A DNA stretch of 64,000 bases from Bacillus mycoides (GCF_018742245.1 NZ_CP036132.1:4087001-4151000), one strand, 5' to 3'. Positions 29,054 through 40,337 are shown, numbered from the stretch's first letter. The notes: generated from the sequence alone by a model not told the origin. Translations and numbers: made by a program.

Positions 29054-31318
29054 TTATACTTGCGGTTCAGATACTTCTTTCTCAACCTTCTTCTTGTTTT
29101 TGCCCTTTTTCAAACGGCGGTTTTCAAGCATTAACCAAATTTGAGAAGCAACGAAAATAGAAGAGTACGTACCTACAACTAATCCAATTAATAATGCAAG
29201 TGAGAAGTTACGCAGTGATTCACTACCGAAAATAAGTAGTGCAATTACTGGGAATAACACTGTTAACACTGTATTAATTGAACGACCAATTGTTTGGCGA
29301 ATACTTGCGTTTACGATTTCTTCTAAATCTTTTATATCGCGAACTCGTTTTTTCTGTTTGTATAACTCACGGTTTCTATCAAACGTAACGATTGAGTCAT
29401 TGATAGAGTAACCAATAATCGTTAATACCGCAGCGATAAACGTTAAGTCTACCTCTATCTGGAAAAGACTAAACACAACAATCATAACGAACGCATCATG
29501 TAACAATGCGATTACCGCAGATAATGCATATGTAAAGCGGAAACGAATACTTACGTATAAGATGATAACCAATGAAGCTATCAGAACCGCGATGAATGCA
29601 TTTCGTGCAATCTCTTTACCGATTGTCGGTGAAACTGTACTTACGTTTGGCTCTGTACCGTATTTATCGTTAAAGAATGTTTTTGTTTTCGCAATTTCAT
29701 CTTTCGATAAAACGCCTAACGTACGAACGGCGAATCCTTTATTGTCATCACCAGTCGGTACAATATCTTCTTCTTTCACATCAATTTTCAGTTCTTTCAA
29801 ATCTTTATGAACGTCAGACACAGTAAGTGCTTGTTTTGATTGCAAGTCGATACGTGTACCACTTGCAAAGTCAATTCCAAGGTTCATTTTGAAAATCGGT
29901 AATATAATTGCCCCAGCAATTACAACTACAGTTGAGAATAAGAAAAATTTATGACCAATATTTACGAAATTAATACGATCAAATCTCGTCGGTGGATGTA
30001 CTGCACCTTTCGTTAATGGAATAATATCCTTTTCCTTAACACCAAAGTAAGATAGTTTCTTATCAAAGTAACGGCTCTTTACAAGTAAACCTAGTAAGAA
30101 ACGAGTACCGAATACGTTCGTAACGAAACCAACTAAAATACTTACGATTAAACTTGTTGCGAAACCTTTTACAGAGCTTGTACCGTAAACGAATAAAACA
30201 CCCGCTGCTGCAATTGTTGTAACGTTCGCATCTAAAATTGTCGATAATGAACGATGGTTACCAGCACGAAATGCTGACATCATCGACTTACCAATTTTCA
30301 GCTCTTCCTTTAACCTCTCGTACGTAATGATATTCGCATCAACTGCGATACCTACCCCGAGCACTAATGCCGCAATACCTGGTAACGTAAGAACTGCATG
30401 CATCCAGTTAAAGACAAGCAGTGTAACGAAAATGTATAACCCTAACATAATAACCGCTACAAGTCCTGGTAAACGGTAGAATACAAGCATGAATAAGAAG
30501 ATAATAGCAATACCGATCGCACTAGCGAAAATCGTTTGCTCTAATGCTTGTTGACCAAATTTCGCTCCAACAGATGTTGAATACATTTCTTTTAAATCAA
30601 CAGGAAGTGCACCTGCATTTAATAAAGATGAAAGTTCTTTCGCACTTTCAACTGTAAAGTTTCCACCTACGATAGATACTTCAGCTTGGTTAAATACTTG
30701 GCTTACTGTTGCTGCTGATAAAAACTTCGGATTCGGTTTTGCAGATTCTGCTTTATATGAATCTTTTCCTTCTTCAAAATCAAGCCAAATTACCATTAAA
30801 TTCGTTGGTGGTGGCATTTTTGAAATCTTTTCAGTTACTTCACGGAATTTTTCAGCGCTTTTTAGTGTAAGACCTACGCTCGCACGACCTTGCTCATCAA
30901 ATGTTTGCTTCGCTCCGCCGCCTTTTAAATCCGTTCCGTCCATAAGCAGGTTATCATCCACATCACGGAATGTTAGTTTCGCTTGTGTTGATAACATTTC
31001 ACGTGCTTTTTGCTGATCTTGTACACCAGCAAGCTGTACACGAATTCGATCTTCCCCTTCGATTTGAATGTTCGGCTCACTTACACCAAGAACATTGACA
31101 CGATTTTCAAGAGCACCTACTGTACTTACAAGTGCATCACGATCGATTTTATCACCTTTTTTGGCTGGTTTTACTTCATACAGAATTTCAAAACCACCGC
31201 GAAGGTCTAGTCCTAGACTAATTCCTTTTGCTATGTCTTTTCCTGCCGCACCAATTACTCCACCAATTAATAAAACGATGAGGAAAAAGGCGGCAATTCT
31301 TGTACCACGCTTTGCCAT
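29054..31318 (-). CDS. secDF: Protein translocase subunit SecDF (fused SecD and SecF)
   Basis: 754 residues with 12 predicted membrane helices. The SecD half has the long extracytoplasmic loop after helix 1 (LGLDLRGGFEILYEV near residue 35) and the helix pair with GVGIAVDANIITYERLKEE; the SecF half starts near residue 440 with NLGIDFASGTRIDLQ and has IGYSINDSIVTFDRNRE. It uses the proton gradient to assist Sec export. The fused form is the Bacillus arrangement. The ATG at 31318 has AGAGGG upstream; a longer reading has no ribosome site. The 281-base gap upstream holds AT-rich sequence and small hairpins only. Confidence 0.95.
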   Translation of the reverse strand: MAKRGTRIAAFFLIVLLIGGVIGAAGKDIAKGISLGLDLRGGFEILYEVKPAKKGDKIDRDALVSTVGALENRVNVLGVSEPNIQIEGEDRIRVQLAGVQDQQKAREMLSTQAKLTFRDVDDNLLMDGTDLKGGGAKQTFDEQGRASVGLTLKSAEKFREVTEKISKMPPPTNLMVIWLDFEEGKDSYKAESAKPNPKFLSAATVSQVFNQAEVSIVGGNFTVESAKELSSLLNAGALPVDLKEMYSTSVGAKFGQQALEQTIFASAIGIAIIFLFMLVFYRLPGLVAVIMLGLYIFVTLLVFNWMHAVLTLPGIAALVLGVGIAVDANIITYERLKEELKIGKSMMSAFRAGNHRSLSTILDANVTTIAAAGVLFVYGTSSVKGFATSLIVSILVGFVTNVFGTRFLLGLLVKSRYFDKKLSYFGVKEKDIIPLTKGAVHPPTRFDRINFVNIGHKFFLFSTVVVIAGAIILPIFKMNLGIDFASGTRIDLQSKQALTVSDVHKDLKELKIDVKEEDIVPTGDDNKGFAVRTLGVLSKDEIAKTKTFFNDKYGTEPNVSTVSPTIGKEIARNAFIAVLIASLVIILYVSIRFRFTYALSAVIALLHDAFVMIVVFSLFQIEVDLTFIAAVLTIIGYSINDSIVTFDRNRELYKQKKRVRDIKDLEEIVNASIRQTIGRSINTVLTVLFPVIALLIFGSESLRNFSLALLIGLVVGTYSSIFVASQIWLMLENRRLKKGKNKKKVEKEVSEPQV

Positions 31319-31599
31319 ATGTACCCTCTTTCTGCTACTAACACTTTCAATAAATCTCTTACGATTCATTTTTGCACGTGTGCATACGCCTAGTTAGTAG
31401 ACTTACTTTCTATAAAATACATGTATTTCCGCTAGTTCATCACTAGCTGTGTCGGTAAGCTTTTCACAATACCTACACTTTCATTATTTATTTTTCCTCT
31501 TCACTACCTCCTTTATATATAATCTTAGACATAATTAATTCCTCTTTATCAATACCTATCATTATACTGCAAAAGGAAGAACAAACCAATTACAGTCGG

Positions 31600-31884
31600 T
31601 TATTTATTTTCATATTCATCAAACGACCAAAGTGGCGCTTGATATGCTTCAACAGTTAAATAATTCATATATTCATTAGTACTTACTCTTAATACATCAT
31701 TTACTAATTCATATAACCTAACATCACTGTCTATCTTTTTCCACTTTTTCGCCTTGAGAAACTTCCAAATATCATTATCTGTCACTCGGTCGTAACCGAA
31801 CATTTGAAACTCTTCTACTTTACTTTCTAAAACGACTTGTAACTGTCCGCGGTATGATTCTACCAAAGCCTCTTTATCCAACAT
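31600..31884 (-). CDS. comN: Post-transcriptional regulator ComN (YrzD) family
   Basis: 94 residues starting MLDKEALVESYRGQLQVVLE. The ComN family opening, the central FGYDRVTDNDIWKFLKAKKW and its place between secDF and spoVB match B. subtilis comN. There it acts on comE mRNA and localises to the division site; this is known for the family, not seen here. The second in-frame ATG is chosen because AAGGAG lies nine bases upstream of it and directly abuts the first ATG. Confidence 0.82.
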   Translation of the reverse strand: MLDKEALVESYRGQLQVVLESKVEEFQMFGYDRVTDNDIWKFLKAKKWKKIDSDVRLYELVNDVLRVSTNEYMNYLTVEAYQAPLWSFDEYENK

Positions 31885-32070
31885 ATATAACATCTCCTTC
31901 TTATTTCAGCACGAAAAGTCGCTTTTAATCCCGCTCTAATGGACAGTAATAACTTCTTTCAAGAGTACCATTCATACTTTACTCTCTTAAATGCTTGTCA
32001 TTCTTGTCTCATACGTGCATATAAATTATTGTAAATCATTCCATTGATTTTGAGAAGGTAGGAGAAGAGT

Positions 32071-33630
32071 ATGACGAGACAAAGCTTTTTAAAAGGTGCA
32101 TTTATTTTAATGATAGCTGGCTTTATTACAAAAATTCTTGGATTTATTAACCGCATTGTAATGGCACGTATTTTAGGCGAAGAAGGCGTTGGCCTTTATA
32201 TGATGGCTGTCCCCACCTTCATTTTAGCAATTACATTAACACAAATTGGTCTTCCTGTTGCAATCGCAAAATTTGTAGCAGAAGCGGAAGCAGTGAACGA
32301 TAAACAAAGAGTTAAAAAAATATTAACTGTCTCGCTAGCCGTTACATCCATTATTAGTATCATTTTAACAATTGGGATTATGCTACTCACACCTATTTTA
32401 GCAAAAACATTATTAACAGATGAAAGAACTTACTATCCATTAATGGCTATTTTACCTGTCGTCCCTGTTATTGCAGTTTCCTCCGTTTTACGTGGTTATT
32501 TCCAAGGGAAACAAAATATGAAGCCGAGCGCTTATGCTCAAGTCATAGAACAAGTTGTCCGCATTACAATTATCGCTGTATGCATTCGGTTATTTTTACC
32601 TTACGGCGTAGAATATGCTGCAGCCGGTGCCATGCTATCAGCTGTTCTTGGCGAAGTTGCATCTTTATTATTTTTACTTACTTTATTCCAACGCGAAAAA
32701 CATTTATCTATACGTTCTGGATTTTTCACTACTGTAAAGGAGAGCAAAAATACATTTTATTCCCTTATGGACATTGCATTACCAACTACAGGAAGCCGTT
32801 TAATTGGTTCCGTTTCTTATTTCTTTGAACCTATCGTCGTTATGCAAAGCTTAGCGATCGCCGGCGTTGCTGCTTCTGTCGCAACTCAGCAATACGGTAT
32901 ATTAAACGGATATGCGTTCCCGCTTCTATCACTGCCAGCCTTTATTACATATGCTCTTTCTACAGCACTCGTCCCATCAATTAGCGAGGCAATGGCAAAG
33001 AGACAACACAAATTAGTGGAACACCGATTACAACAAGCACTTCGAATTTCCTTAATAACCGGCGGATGGTCAGTTGTTATATTATATGTATTTGCTTCTC
33101 CAGTTTTAACTCTCATGTACGGATCAGACAACGCGGCCGCGTTCATCCAGCTTCTTGCACCTTGCTTTTTATTTCATTATTTTCAAAGCCCCCTTACATC
33201 TGTGTTGCAAGCTTTAAACTTAGCACGCGCTGCTATGATGAACACCTTTATTGGCGCTATCGTAAAATTAATCGTTATTTTTTCACTCGCTTCACGCCCA
33301 GAGTTCCAAATGATGGGGGTTGCCCTCGCCATCGCAGCAAATATAGTAACCGTAACGTTCCTTCACTACGCCACTGTTTTAAAGAAAATTGCATTTACCA
33401 TTTACGCAAAAGACTATATTTTCGGCGGAATTGCTATCGGGATTGCTGGTACCTTCGGTTTTTATCTTCATAAGCATATCGTTTTTTCTCATTCACTTGG
33501 CGTACAAACATTATGGGAAATCACCTTAACAACAATCGTTTATATCGTTCTCCTCTTCGTTTTCAAACTCATTCGAAAAGAAGAATTAAGTCGTCTCCCT
33601 ATCATTCGGAAACTTTCATTTTTGAAGTAA
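32071..33630 (+). CDS. spoVB: SpoVB-type polysaccharide/lipid flippase (MOP superfamily)
   Basis: 519 residues with about 14 membrane helices, starting MTRQSFLKGAFILMIAGFIT. Typical blocks are NRIVMARILGEEGVGLYMMA and RGYFQGKQNMKPSAYAQVIE. SpoVB is needed for spore cortex synthesis and probably flips lipid-linked precursor in the mother cell; several paralogues exist in Bacillus, but the position between comN and yrbG supports spoVB itself. AGGAG lies six bases before the ATG. It converges on yrbG. Confidence 0.9.
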   Translation: MTRQSFLKGAFILMIAGFITKILGFINRIVMARILGEEGVGLYMMAVPTFILAITLTQIGLPVAIAKFVAEAEAVNDKQRVKKILTVSLAVTSIISIILTIGIMLLTPILAKTLLTDERTYYPLMAILPVVPVIAVSSVLRGYFQGKQNMKPSAYAQVIEQVVRITIIAVCIRLFLPYGVEYAAAGAMLSAVLGEVASLLFLLTLFQREKHLSIRSGFFTTVKESKNTFYSLMDIALPTTGSRLIGSVSYFFEPIVVMQSLAIAGVAASVATQQYGILNGYAFPLLSLPAFITYALSTALVPSISEAMAKRQHKLVEHRLQQALRISLITGGWSVVILYVFASPVLTLMYGSDNAAAFIQLLAPCFLFHYFQSPLTSVLQALNLARAAMMNTFIGAIVKLIVIFSLASRPEFQMMGVALAIAANIVTVTFLHYATVLKKIAFTIYAKDYIFGGIAIGIAGTFGFYLHKHIVFSHSLGVQTLWEITLTTIVYIVLLFVFKLIRKEELSRLPIIRKLSFLK

Positions 33631-33633
33631 GCG

Positions 33634-33660
33634 GGCTTGCCATTCAAAATGGTAAGCCTC
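33634..33660. terminator. Probable terminator between spoVB and yrbG
   Basis: GGCTTGCCATT and AATGGTAAGCC arms around a three-base loop, between two converging genes. The T run is weak on both strands. Confidence 0.5.
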
Positions 33661-34316
33661 TAATTTCCTTTCAAATCAACAAAAAATTGTCCATTTTGAA
33701 AACTACAATATACAATCTGTTTCACATCTTTATAACCTAAGTTATTCAATTTCTCAACGAGCCACTCATTTGTATGCTCAATCATTTGCAAATGATTGTA
33801 TTGAATTTCTCCATCAATAATTAGTGGGAGTGTAAAAATTGGTGTATCATTTTTGCTCTTTTTACTTTTTTGTTTTTGAAAGACAGATAACTTTCCAGAT
33901 GGTTCTAAAATAGCGTATTCTACATCACGCACATCACCGATTCCTTGCTCACGTAATTGCATCAATAAATCATCTATGTTATATCGCTGCTTCCGCATCT
34001 TTTTTTCATCAATTTTACCTGCATTCACAAGAATCGCAGGCTCCCCTTCTATTAAATGCCGAAAACGCTGGAACTTTAAAGAAATGACCGACAAAATGAT
34101 TTGTATACACATTAGAAAAGTCATTGGAACTAATTGATGCCAAAGTGATTTATCTGTATTTTCAATTGCCACTACAGCCATTTCACCGAGCATAATGAAT
34201 ACAACCAAATCTAATACACTTAATTCTCCAATTTCACGTTTACCCATAAGACGAAAAATAATTAAAATGATTATATACAAAAGCATTGTTCGTCCGATTA
34301 TTGATACCCATTCCAT
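33660..34316 (-). CDS. yrbG: DUF421 membrane protein YrbG
   Basis: 218 residues. Three membrane helices fill the first ~85 residues (IIGRTMLLYIIILIIFRLMG; the GELSVLDLVVFIMLGEMAV motif is typical), followed by a soluble C-terminal domain with EGEPAILVNAGKIDEKKMRK. DUF421 proteins in Bacillus include YetF-type proteins; function is not firmly known, and some act with spore germination or membrane quality control. AAGGGG precedes the ATG. Its position beside spoVB and yrzE matches B. subtilis. Confidence 0.85.
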   Translation of the reverse strand: MEWVSIIGRTMLLYIIILIIFRLMGKREIGELSVLDLVVFIMLGEMAVVAIENTDKSLWHQLVPMTFLMCIQIILSVISLKFQRFRHLIEGEPAILVNAGKIDEKKMRKQRYNIDDLLMQLREQGIGDVRDVEYAILEPSGKLSVFQKQKSKKSKNDTPIFTLPLIIDGEIQYNHLQMIEHTNEWLVEKLNNLGYKDVKQIVYCSFQNGQFFVDLKGN

Positions 34317-34419
34317 TTCTACATCCCCTTTTTTTACCTATAGGTTCCCCTACAAAAAAGAAACTAGTCTAACTTAAACAAAATGAAAATATGCTTGTAT
34401 TAAAAAGGGGGAATGCATA

Positions 34420-34803
34420 ATGGATGGAACGAAAAAATTATCGGGTGCAATCGGCTTCGGTATTATTACCCTATTAATCCTCGCATCTATTACAAGTATG
34501 ATCATGGCTCTTTTATTAAAATTTACGAATATTAATGAAGGGACATTAGTAATTACTATTTTTATACTAGCCCTTCTATCTATGCTTATGTCTGGATTTA
34601 TTGCTGGTAAAAAGGCACAAGGAAAAGGTTGGTTAGTAGGTTTCACTACAGGGCTCACATTCACTCTTCTCGTCTTTCTCGTTAACTATTTAGGCTTCTC
34701 TCAAACTTTATCGAACTCACAGTTACTCTACCAATTAGCATTAATGGGTGCGAGTACACTCGGAGGCATTTTCGGTGTAAATATGTCAAAACAAAATAAT
34801 TAA
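34420..34803 (+). CDS. yrzE: TIGR04086 family membrane protein YrzE
   Basis: 127 residues with four hydrophobic helices and very few charged residues, starting MDGTKKLSGAIGFGIITLLI; GFIAGKKAQGKGWLVGFTTG lies in the middle. This is the YrzE-type family found next to yajC in Bacillus; its function is unknown. AAGGGGG precedes the ATG. It converges on yajC, and a strong shared terminator separates them. Confidence 0.8.
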   Translation: MDGTKKLSGAIGFGIITLLILASITSMIMALLLKFTNINEGTLVITIFILALLSMLMSGFIAGKKAQGKGWLVGFTTGLTFTLLVFLVNYLGFSQTLSNSQLLYQLALMGASTLGGIFGVNMSKQNN

Positions 34804-34836
34804 AAAAAGGCCCTGCACATTTCATGCAGGGCCTTC
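34804..34836. terminator. Bidirectional terminator between yrzE and yajC
   Basis: AAGGCCCTGCA and TGCAGGGCCTT arms around a seven-base loop with A/T runs on both sides, serving two converging transcripts. Confidence 0.88.
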
Positions 34837-34840
34837 ATCA

Positions 34841-35101
34841 TTAGTTTTTCACAACTTCACGAATCGCATTGCGATCGAAAGTTAAGTGTGAACCACCAGA
34901 TTTAACAACGATTTTCGTTTCGTCTACTGATTCGATTGTACCGTGTAAACCACCGATTGTTACGATAGCATCACCTTTTTTGATTTCATTTTGCATTTGA
35001 GCAACTGCTTTTTGACGCTTTTGTTGCGGGCGAATTAATAAGAAATAGAAAATCGCAAACATCGCAACAATCATAACGATATTCATCATACCTGCATTCA
35101 T
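34841..35101 (-). CDS. yajC: Preprotein translocase subunit YajC (YrbF)
   Basis: 86 residues. One N-terminal membrane helix (about 5-22) leads into the family motif YFLLIRPQQKRQKAVAQM, then a small beta domain with GDAIVTIGGLHGTIESVDE. YajC associates with SecDF and YidC. It ends the ruvA-ruvB-queA-tgt-yajC operon, 27 bases after tgt. AAGGAGG precedes the ATG. Confidence 0.93.
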   Translation of the reverse strand: MNAGMMNIVMIVAMFAIFYFLLIRPQQKRQKAVAQMQNEIKKGDAIVTIGGLHGTIESVDETKIVVKSGGSHLTFDRNAIREVVKN

Positions 35102-35128
35102 CTTATGTTCCTCCTTTTAAATTATGTA

Positions 35129-36271
<1,143 letters not shown>

Positions 36272-36280
36272 TTACTCCTT

Positions 36281-37333
36281 TTATTTGTTTCTCATTTTAG
36301 CGTGAGATGCAACGAACATCGCATCACCAAAGCTAAAGAAACGATATTTTTCTTTTACTGCTTCATTATAAGCATGAAGTACATTATCTCTATTTGAAAA
36401 TGCACTTACAAGCATAATTAATGTTGATTTCGGCAAATGAAAGTTTGTAATTAAACCATCAATTGCTTTGAATTCATATCCTGGGTACATAAAAATATCT
36501 GTCCAGCCAGAAGCTGCGCAAAGCTTACCACTATGATCTGTCGCAATCGTTTCTAACGTACGAGTTGATGTCGTACCTACAGTAATAATACGTCCGCCAT
36601 TCTCTTTCACACGGTTTAATAGGGCAGCAGTCTCTTCAGACATATGGTAATACTCTGCATGCATATGATGCTCTTCAATCGTATCTGCAGAAACTGGTCT
36701 AAATGTTCCAAGTCCTACATGGAGCGTAATGAATGCTAACCCGACGCCTTTTTGCTTCAATTTCTCGAGTAAATCTTCTGTAAAGTGAAGTCCAGCCGTC
36801 GGTGCTGCTGCTGAACCGATTTCCTTCGCATATACCGTTTGATAACGATCGCGATCTTCTAGCGTCTCTTTAATATATGGAGGAAGTGGCATTTCTCCAA
36901 GCTCGTCTAAAATTTCATAAAAGATGCCGTCATATGAAAACTCAAGTTGACGCCCACCTTGATCTGCTGTTCCAATGCAAGTTGCTTTTAACTTTCCTTC
37001 ACCAAAAGAGATAACAGTTCCTTCTTTTACACGCTTCGCTGGCTTTATAAGCGTTTCCCACTTATCGCCTTCTTCTTGTTTCAAAAGAAGTACTTCAATG
37101 TGTGCACCTGTATCTTCTTTCACACCGTGCAAGCGAGCAGGCATAACTTTCGTTTCATTTAAAACTAAGCAATCCCCCTCATGTAAGTAAGAAAGAATGT
37201 CCGTAAAATGTTTGTGCTCAATATCTCCTGTTTCACGGTCTAACATCATCAATCTTGATGTTTCACGCTCTTCAAGCGGAATTTGTGCAATGAGCTCTTC
37301 TGGTAAATGAAAATCAAACAAATTAATATCCAT
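36281..37333 (-). CDS. queA: S-adenosylmethionine:tRNA ribosyltransferase-isomerase QueA
   Basis: 350 residues from [20 protein letters not shown]. Family blocks include [35 protein letters not shown] and [20 protein letters not shown]. It moves the ribosyl part of SAM onto preQ1 in tRNA to give epoxyqueuosine. AGGTGG lies upstream of this ATG; a GTG four codons earlier would place the ribosome site inside the gene. It lies between a DUF2905 gene and tgt. Confidence 0.96.
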   Translation of the reverse strand: MDINLFDFHLPEELIAQIPLEERETSRLMMLDRETGDIEHKHFTDILSYLHEGDCLVLNETKVMPARLHGVKEDTGAHIEVLLLKQEEGDKWETLIKPAKRVKEGTVISFGEGKLKATCIGTADQGGRQLEFSYDGIFYEILDELGEMPLPPYIKETLEDRDRYQTVYAKEIGSAAAPTAGLHFTEDLLEKLKQKGVGLAFITLHVGLGTFRPVSADTIEEHHMHAEYYHMSEETAALLNRVKENGGRIITVGTTSTRTLETIATDHSGKLCAASGWTDIFMYPGYEFKAIDGLITNFHLPKSTLIMLVSAFSNRDNVLHAYNEAVKEKYRFFSFGDAMFVASHAKMRNK

Positions 37334-37352
37334 AACTGTATCCACCTATTTC

Positions 37353-37553
37353 TTATTTGAATCGATTTATTATATACATAATAAAAGATAATACAATACT
37401 TAACACAATACATGTAATGATAGGAAAATAAAAGGTAACGTTACCTTTTTTCACAAAAATATCGCCTGGAAGCCTTCCTATGAACTTCCAAGCTAATCCA
37501 GCAACAATGAGCAAAATACCAGCTGTAATAAGCAACTTTGGCATCTCCGTCAT
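37353..37553 (-). CDS. DUF2905 small membrane protein
   Basis: 66 residues, two membrane helices (about 7-25 and 42-62) with [20 protein letters not shown] between them, the DUF2905 hallmark. Its ATG overlaps the ruvB stop by four bases (ATGA), so it is translationally coupled to ruvB. It precedes queA by 19 bases. Function is unknown. Confidence 0.82.
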   Translation of the reverse strand: MTEMPKLLITAGILLIVAGLAWKFIGRLPGDIFVKKGNVTFYFPIITCIVLSIVLSFIMYIINRFK

Positions 37554-38551
37554 ACTTTTGGCATCTCCATTCCGAAATGCTCATATGCGAGCGGCGTTAC
37601 GATCCGGCCTCTTGGCGTTCTTTGTAAAAAGCCAATTTGTAATAAATACGGCTCATACACATCTTCAATCGTATGCGATTCTTCCCCTATCGTTGCTGAA
37701 ACAGTTTCTAATCCAACTGGACCACCGCGGAACTTTTCAATAATACCAAGTAGTAATTTATGATCGATATGATCAAGTCCTAATTTATCTACTTGTAATA
37801 GTTCTAACGCCATTTGTGTAATTTCCATCGCAATGGTTCCGTCACTGCGAACTTGTGCGAAGTCACGTACACGTCGTAATAGACGATTCGCAATACGAGG
37901 TGTACCACGAGCACGCCTTGCAATTTCTAATGCAGCTAACGAATCTATTTCAACTTCAAACACTTCTGCTGTACGTTCTACAATCGCAGAAAGCTGATCT
38001 ACTGTATAGTACTCTAATCGTGAAAGTACACCAAAACGGTCACGAAGTGGTGCTGATAATGCACCTGCACGCGTCGTTGCCCCAACTAGCGTAAATGGAG
38101 GTAAGTCTAGACGTACAGAACGAGCTGACGGTCCTTTCCCAATAACGATATCAAGGCAAAAGTCTTCCATCGCTGGGTATAACACTTCTTCAATAGATCT
38201 ATGCAAACGATGAATTTCATCAATAAATAATACATCCCCAGGCTGAAGTGCTGTTAATACAGCCGCTAAATCTCCTGGTCTTTCAATTGCGGGACCTGAC
38301 GTTGTTCGAATGTTAACACCCATTTCATTGGCAATAATATTCGCAAGCGTCGTTTTACCAAGTCCAGGTGGTCCATATAAAAGTACGTGATCTAACGTTT
38401 CTTCGCGCATTTTTGCCGCTTCAATAAACACTTCTAAATTATGTTTCGCTTTATCTTGGCCAATATACTGACGGAGCGTCTGTGGCCGTAATGAATACTC
38501 TAAATCCGCATCTTCATATCCAGATTCCCCTGAAAGGAGACGTTCGTCCAT
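37550..38551 (-). CDS. ruvB: Holliday junction branch-migration ATPase RuvB
   Basis: 333 residues. AAA+ motifs: Walker [19 protein letters not shown] near residue 55, Walker [11 protein letters not shown], sensor [19 protein letters not shown], and the C-terminal winged helix ending [18 protein letters not shown]. It drives branch migration with RuvA. AGAGGTGA precedes the ATG at 38551; the in-frame GTG three codons earlier is part of that site. It begins five bases after ruvA ends. Confidence 0.97.
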   Translation of the reverse strand: MDERLLSGESGYEDADLEYSLRPQTLRQYIGQDKAKHNLEVFIEAAKMREETLDHVLLYGPPGLGKTTLANIIANEMGVNIRTTSGPAIERPGDLAAVLTALQPGDVLFIDEIHRLHRSIEEVLYPAMEDFCLDIVIGKGPSARSVRLDLPPFTLVGATTRAGALSAPLRDRFGVLSRLEYYTVDQLSAIVERTAEVFEVEIDSLAALEIARRARGTPRIANRLLRRVRDFAQVRSDGTIAMEITQMALELLQVDKLGLDHIDHKLLLGIIEKFRGGPVGLETVSATIGEESHTIEDVYEPYLLQIGFLQRTPRGRIVTPLAYEHFGMEMPKV

Positions 38552-38556
38552 TATAC

Positions 38557-39174
38557 TCACCTCTTACCATTTAGTAAAAGACTAAGTGCCTTTTTGATAT
38601 ACTGATCCGTTGTAAGTGATTCTTTTAATAGTTCTGGTACAACGCGAGAAACTTCTCTCTCCGCGTAACCAAGTGCTCGTAGTGCTTCAAGCGCCTCATC
38701 AAGCTCAGTTGATGAACCTTTCTTCTGATCAAAACTTTCGGCATCCGAGAACAGGTCAACAAACGCATCTGGCACGACATCTGCTAGTTTTCCTTTTAAG
38801 TCTAAAATCATTTGGCGTGCTGTTTTCTTTCCGACACCTGGGAATTTCACTAAAAACTTCTCATCTTCATGTTCAATCGCTTGAACAACCTGTCCTGTTT
38901 GACCAGAAGCTAGAATTGCAAGAGCACCTTTTGGTCCAATCCCCGATACACCTAACAATTTTGTAAATAATAAACGCTCTTCACGTGTTTTAAATCCGTA
39001 AAGTGCCATAATATCTTCTCTCACATAATGATATGTATAGACACGAATTTCTTGCTTACTTCTTTGAAATACATACGGATTTGGTGTGAAAATTTGATAA
39101 CCAATTCCATTATGATCAATTACGACATATTCCGGTCCTACATACTCCACGTAACCTGTAACATATTCAAACAA
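38557..39174 (-). CDS. ruvA: Holliday junction DNA-binding protein RuvA
   Basis: 205 residues beginning at a [23 protein letters not shown]. The OB domain is followed by two helix-hairpin-helix motifs ([35 protein letters not shown]) and the RuvB-binding domain ([20 protein letters not shown]). Seven codons of extra open frame upstream are excluded because GGGAG lies there. It heads the ruvAB-queA-tgt-yajC operon; its promoter should be in the 188-base gap to the siderophore-binding gene. Confidence 0.94.
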   Translation of the reverse strand: MFEYVTGYVEYVGPEYVVIDHNGIGYQIFTPNPYVFQRSKQEIRVYTYHYVREDIMALYGFKTREERLLFTKLLGVSGIGPKGALAILASGQTGQVVQAIEHEDEKFLVKFPGVGKKTARQMILDLKGKLADVVPDAFVDLFSDAESFDQKKGSSTELDEALEALRALGYAEREVSRVVPELLKESLTTDQYIKKALSLLLNGKR

Positions 39175-39284
39175 AATACGATCTCTCCCTCTCAAATCAT
39201 GTATTCCATTTTAACATATTTAACAATAGAAAAGCGAGACTGCCCCAACAAATGTTCTCTATTTGAAACTTCTGTTATTTTCCA

Positions 39285-39313
39285 TTGACAGAAAGTATAA
39301 AGCACCTTAATAT
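39285..39313 (+). promoter_or_regulatory. SigA-type promoter of the siderophore-binding lipoprotein gene
   Basis: TTGACA (39285-39290), 17-base spacer, TAATAT (39308-39313). The predicted transcription start falls at the edge of the Fur box. Confidence 0.7.
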
Positions 39314-39322
39314 ACAGGAGTC

Positions 39323-39341
39323 AATAATGATTATCAATATT
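39323..39341 (+). promoter_or_regulatory. Fur box
   Basis: The 19 bases match the classical Fur consensus at 16 of 19 positions, with an uninterrupted ATAATGATTATCA core (39324-39336). It sits over the transcription start, so iron-loaded Fur would block the promoter. Confidence 0.82.
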
Positions 39342-39362
39342 AATTAAAGGGGTTACATCAGG

Positions 39363-40307
39363 ATGAAACAAAGGCTATTTATTTTATTTACTATTATGCT
39401 AGTTGTTCTTTCTATTGTTGGCTGTTCTTCTCAAAAAGAAGAATCCAAAGCAAAAGAACAACCGAAAACGAAAGTTGTAAAACATGCTAAAGGGGAAGCG
39501 ACAATTCCAGTTAATCCAAAGAGAATTGTTGACTTATCTGGATCAACAGAGGAATTATTAATCCTTGGACATAAGCCTGTTGGTACAGCAAACACATATA
39601 AAGATAAAATCCAAAATCACTTAACAGACAAGCTAGACGGAGTAAAAGCAGTTGGCTGGTACTGGGCACCTAAAGTTGATTTAGAAGCTGTTACTGCTTT
39701 AAAACCAGACTTAATTATTTTAAACAATCGTCAATTGAAAATTTACGATCAATTAGAAAAGGTTGCACCGACAGTTGTTCTAGAAACAAATCTAGAAGAC
39801 TGGCGCGGTAAGTTTAAAGAAGTAGGTAAACTATTTGACGAAGAGAAGAAAGCTGACAAATGGATTGCAGACTACGATAAAAAAGCAGAGTCTTTATCTA
39901 AAAAAATTAAAGAAAAAACAAAAGATGAGAACTTTATGTTCGTTGCAGTAACACCACAAAACTTCCGTGTATACGGTAGCTTCGGATATGGTGACATACT
40001 CTTTAACGATTTAAAGCTTCCAGCAACAAAAGGTACAGATTTAAAACAAACGATGGCACAAGTATCACTAGAAGGTCTTGTTGCATTCCAGCCTGATCAA
40101 ATGTTTATTGTAAACTTCGGCGGAGAAGCTGATAAAGTGTACGAAGACTATAAAAACAGTGCCGTTTGGAAAGATAATAAAGCAGTAAAAAATAATCACG
40201 TATATGAAGTATCAAATGAAGCCTTCAATACGAAAGCCTTCAATCCAATCGGAAAAGATATGCTAATTGATGAAATCGCAAAAGAGATTTTAGCTAAGAA
40301 TAAATAA
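39363..40307 (+). CDS. Iron-siderophore ABC transporter substrate-binding lipoprotein
   Basis: 314 residues. A signal peptide with lipobox IVGC places the lipidated cysteine at residue 21. The mature part is a class III periplasmic-binding fold (TroA/FhuD-like): PKRIVDLSGSTEELLILGHK, LKPDLIILNNRQ and AVTPQNFRVYGSFGYG, with a long central helix. It should capture ferric siderophore outside the membrane. Fur control is visible upstream. No permease or ATPase gene lies in the window, so it must use one encoded elsewhere. The ligand cannot be told from sequence. It interrupts the ruvA-bofC neighbourhood found in B. subtilis. Confidence 0.9.
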   Translation: MKQRLFILFTIMLVVLSIVGCSSQKEESKAKEQPKTKVVKHAKGEATIPVNPKRIVDLSGSTEELLILGHKPVGTANTYKDKIQNHLTDKLDGVKAVGWYWAPKVDLEAVTALKPDLIILNNRQLKIYDQLEKVAPTVVLETNLEDWRGKFKEVGKLFDEEKKADKWIADYDKKAESLSKKIKEKTKDENFMFVAVTPQNFRVYGSFGYGDILFNDLKLPATKGTDLKQTMAQVSLEGLVAFQPDQMFIVNFGGEADKVYEDYKNSAVWKDNKAVKNNHVYEVSNEAFNTKAFNPIGKDMLIDEIAKEILAKNK

Positions 40308-40308
40308 G

Positions 40309-40337
40309 AAAAAGCAGCTCACCCTGAGCTGCTTTCT
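40309..40337. terminator. Bidirectional terminator overlapping the end of bofC
   Basis: AAAGCAGCTCA and TGAGCTGCTTT arms around a three-base loop. On the plus strand CTTTCTTATTTT follows; on the minus strand it contains the last four codons and stop of bofC. Confidence 0.85.
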
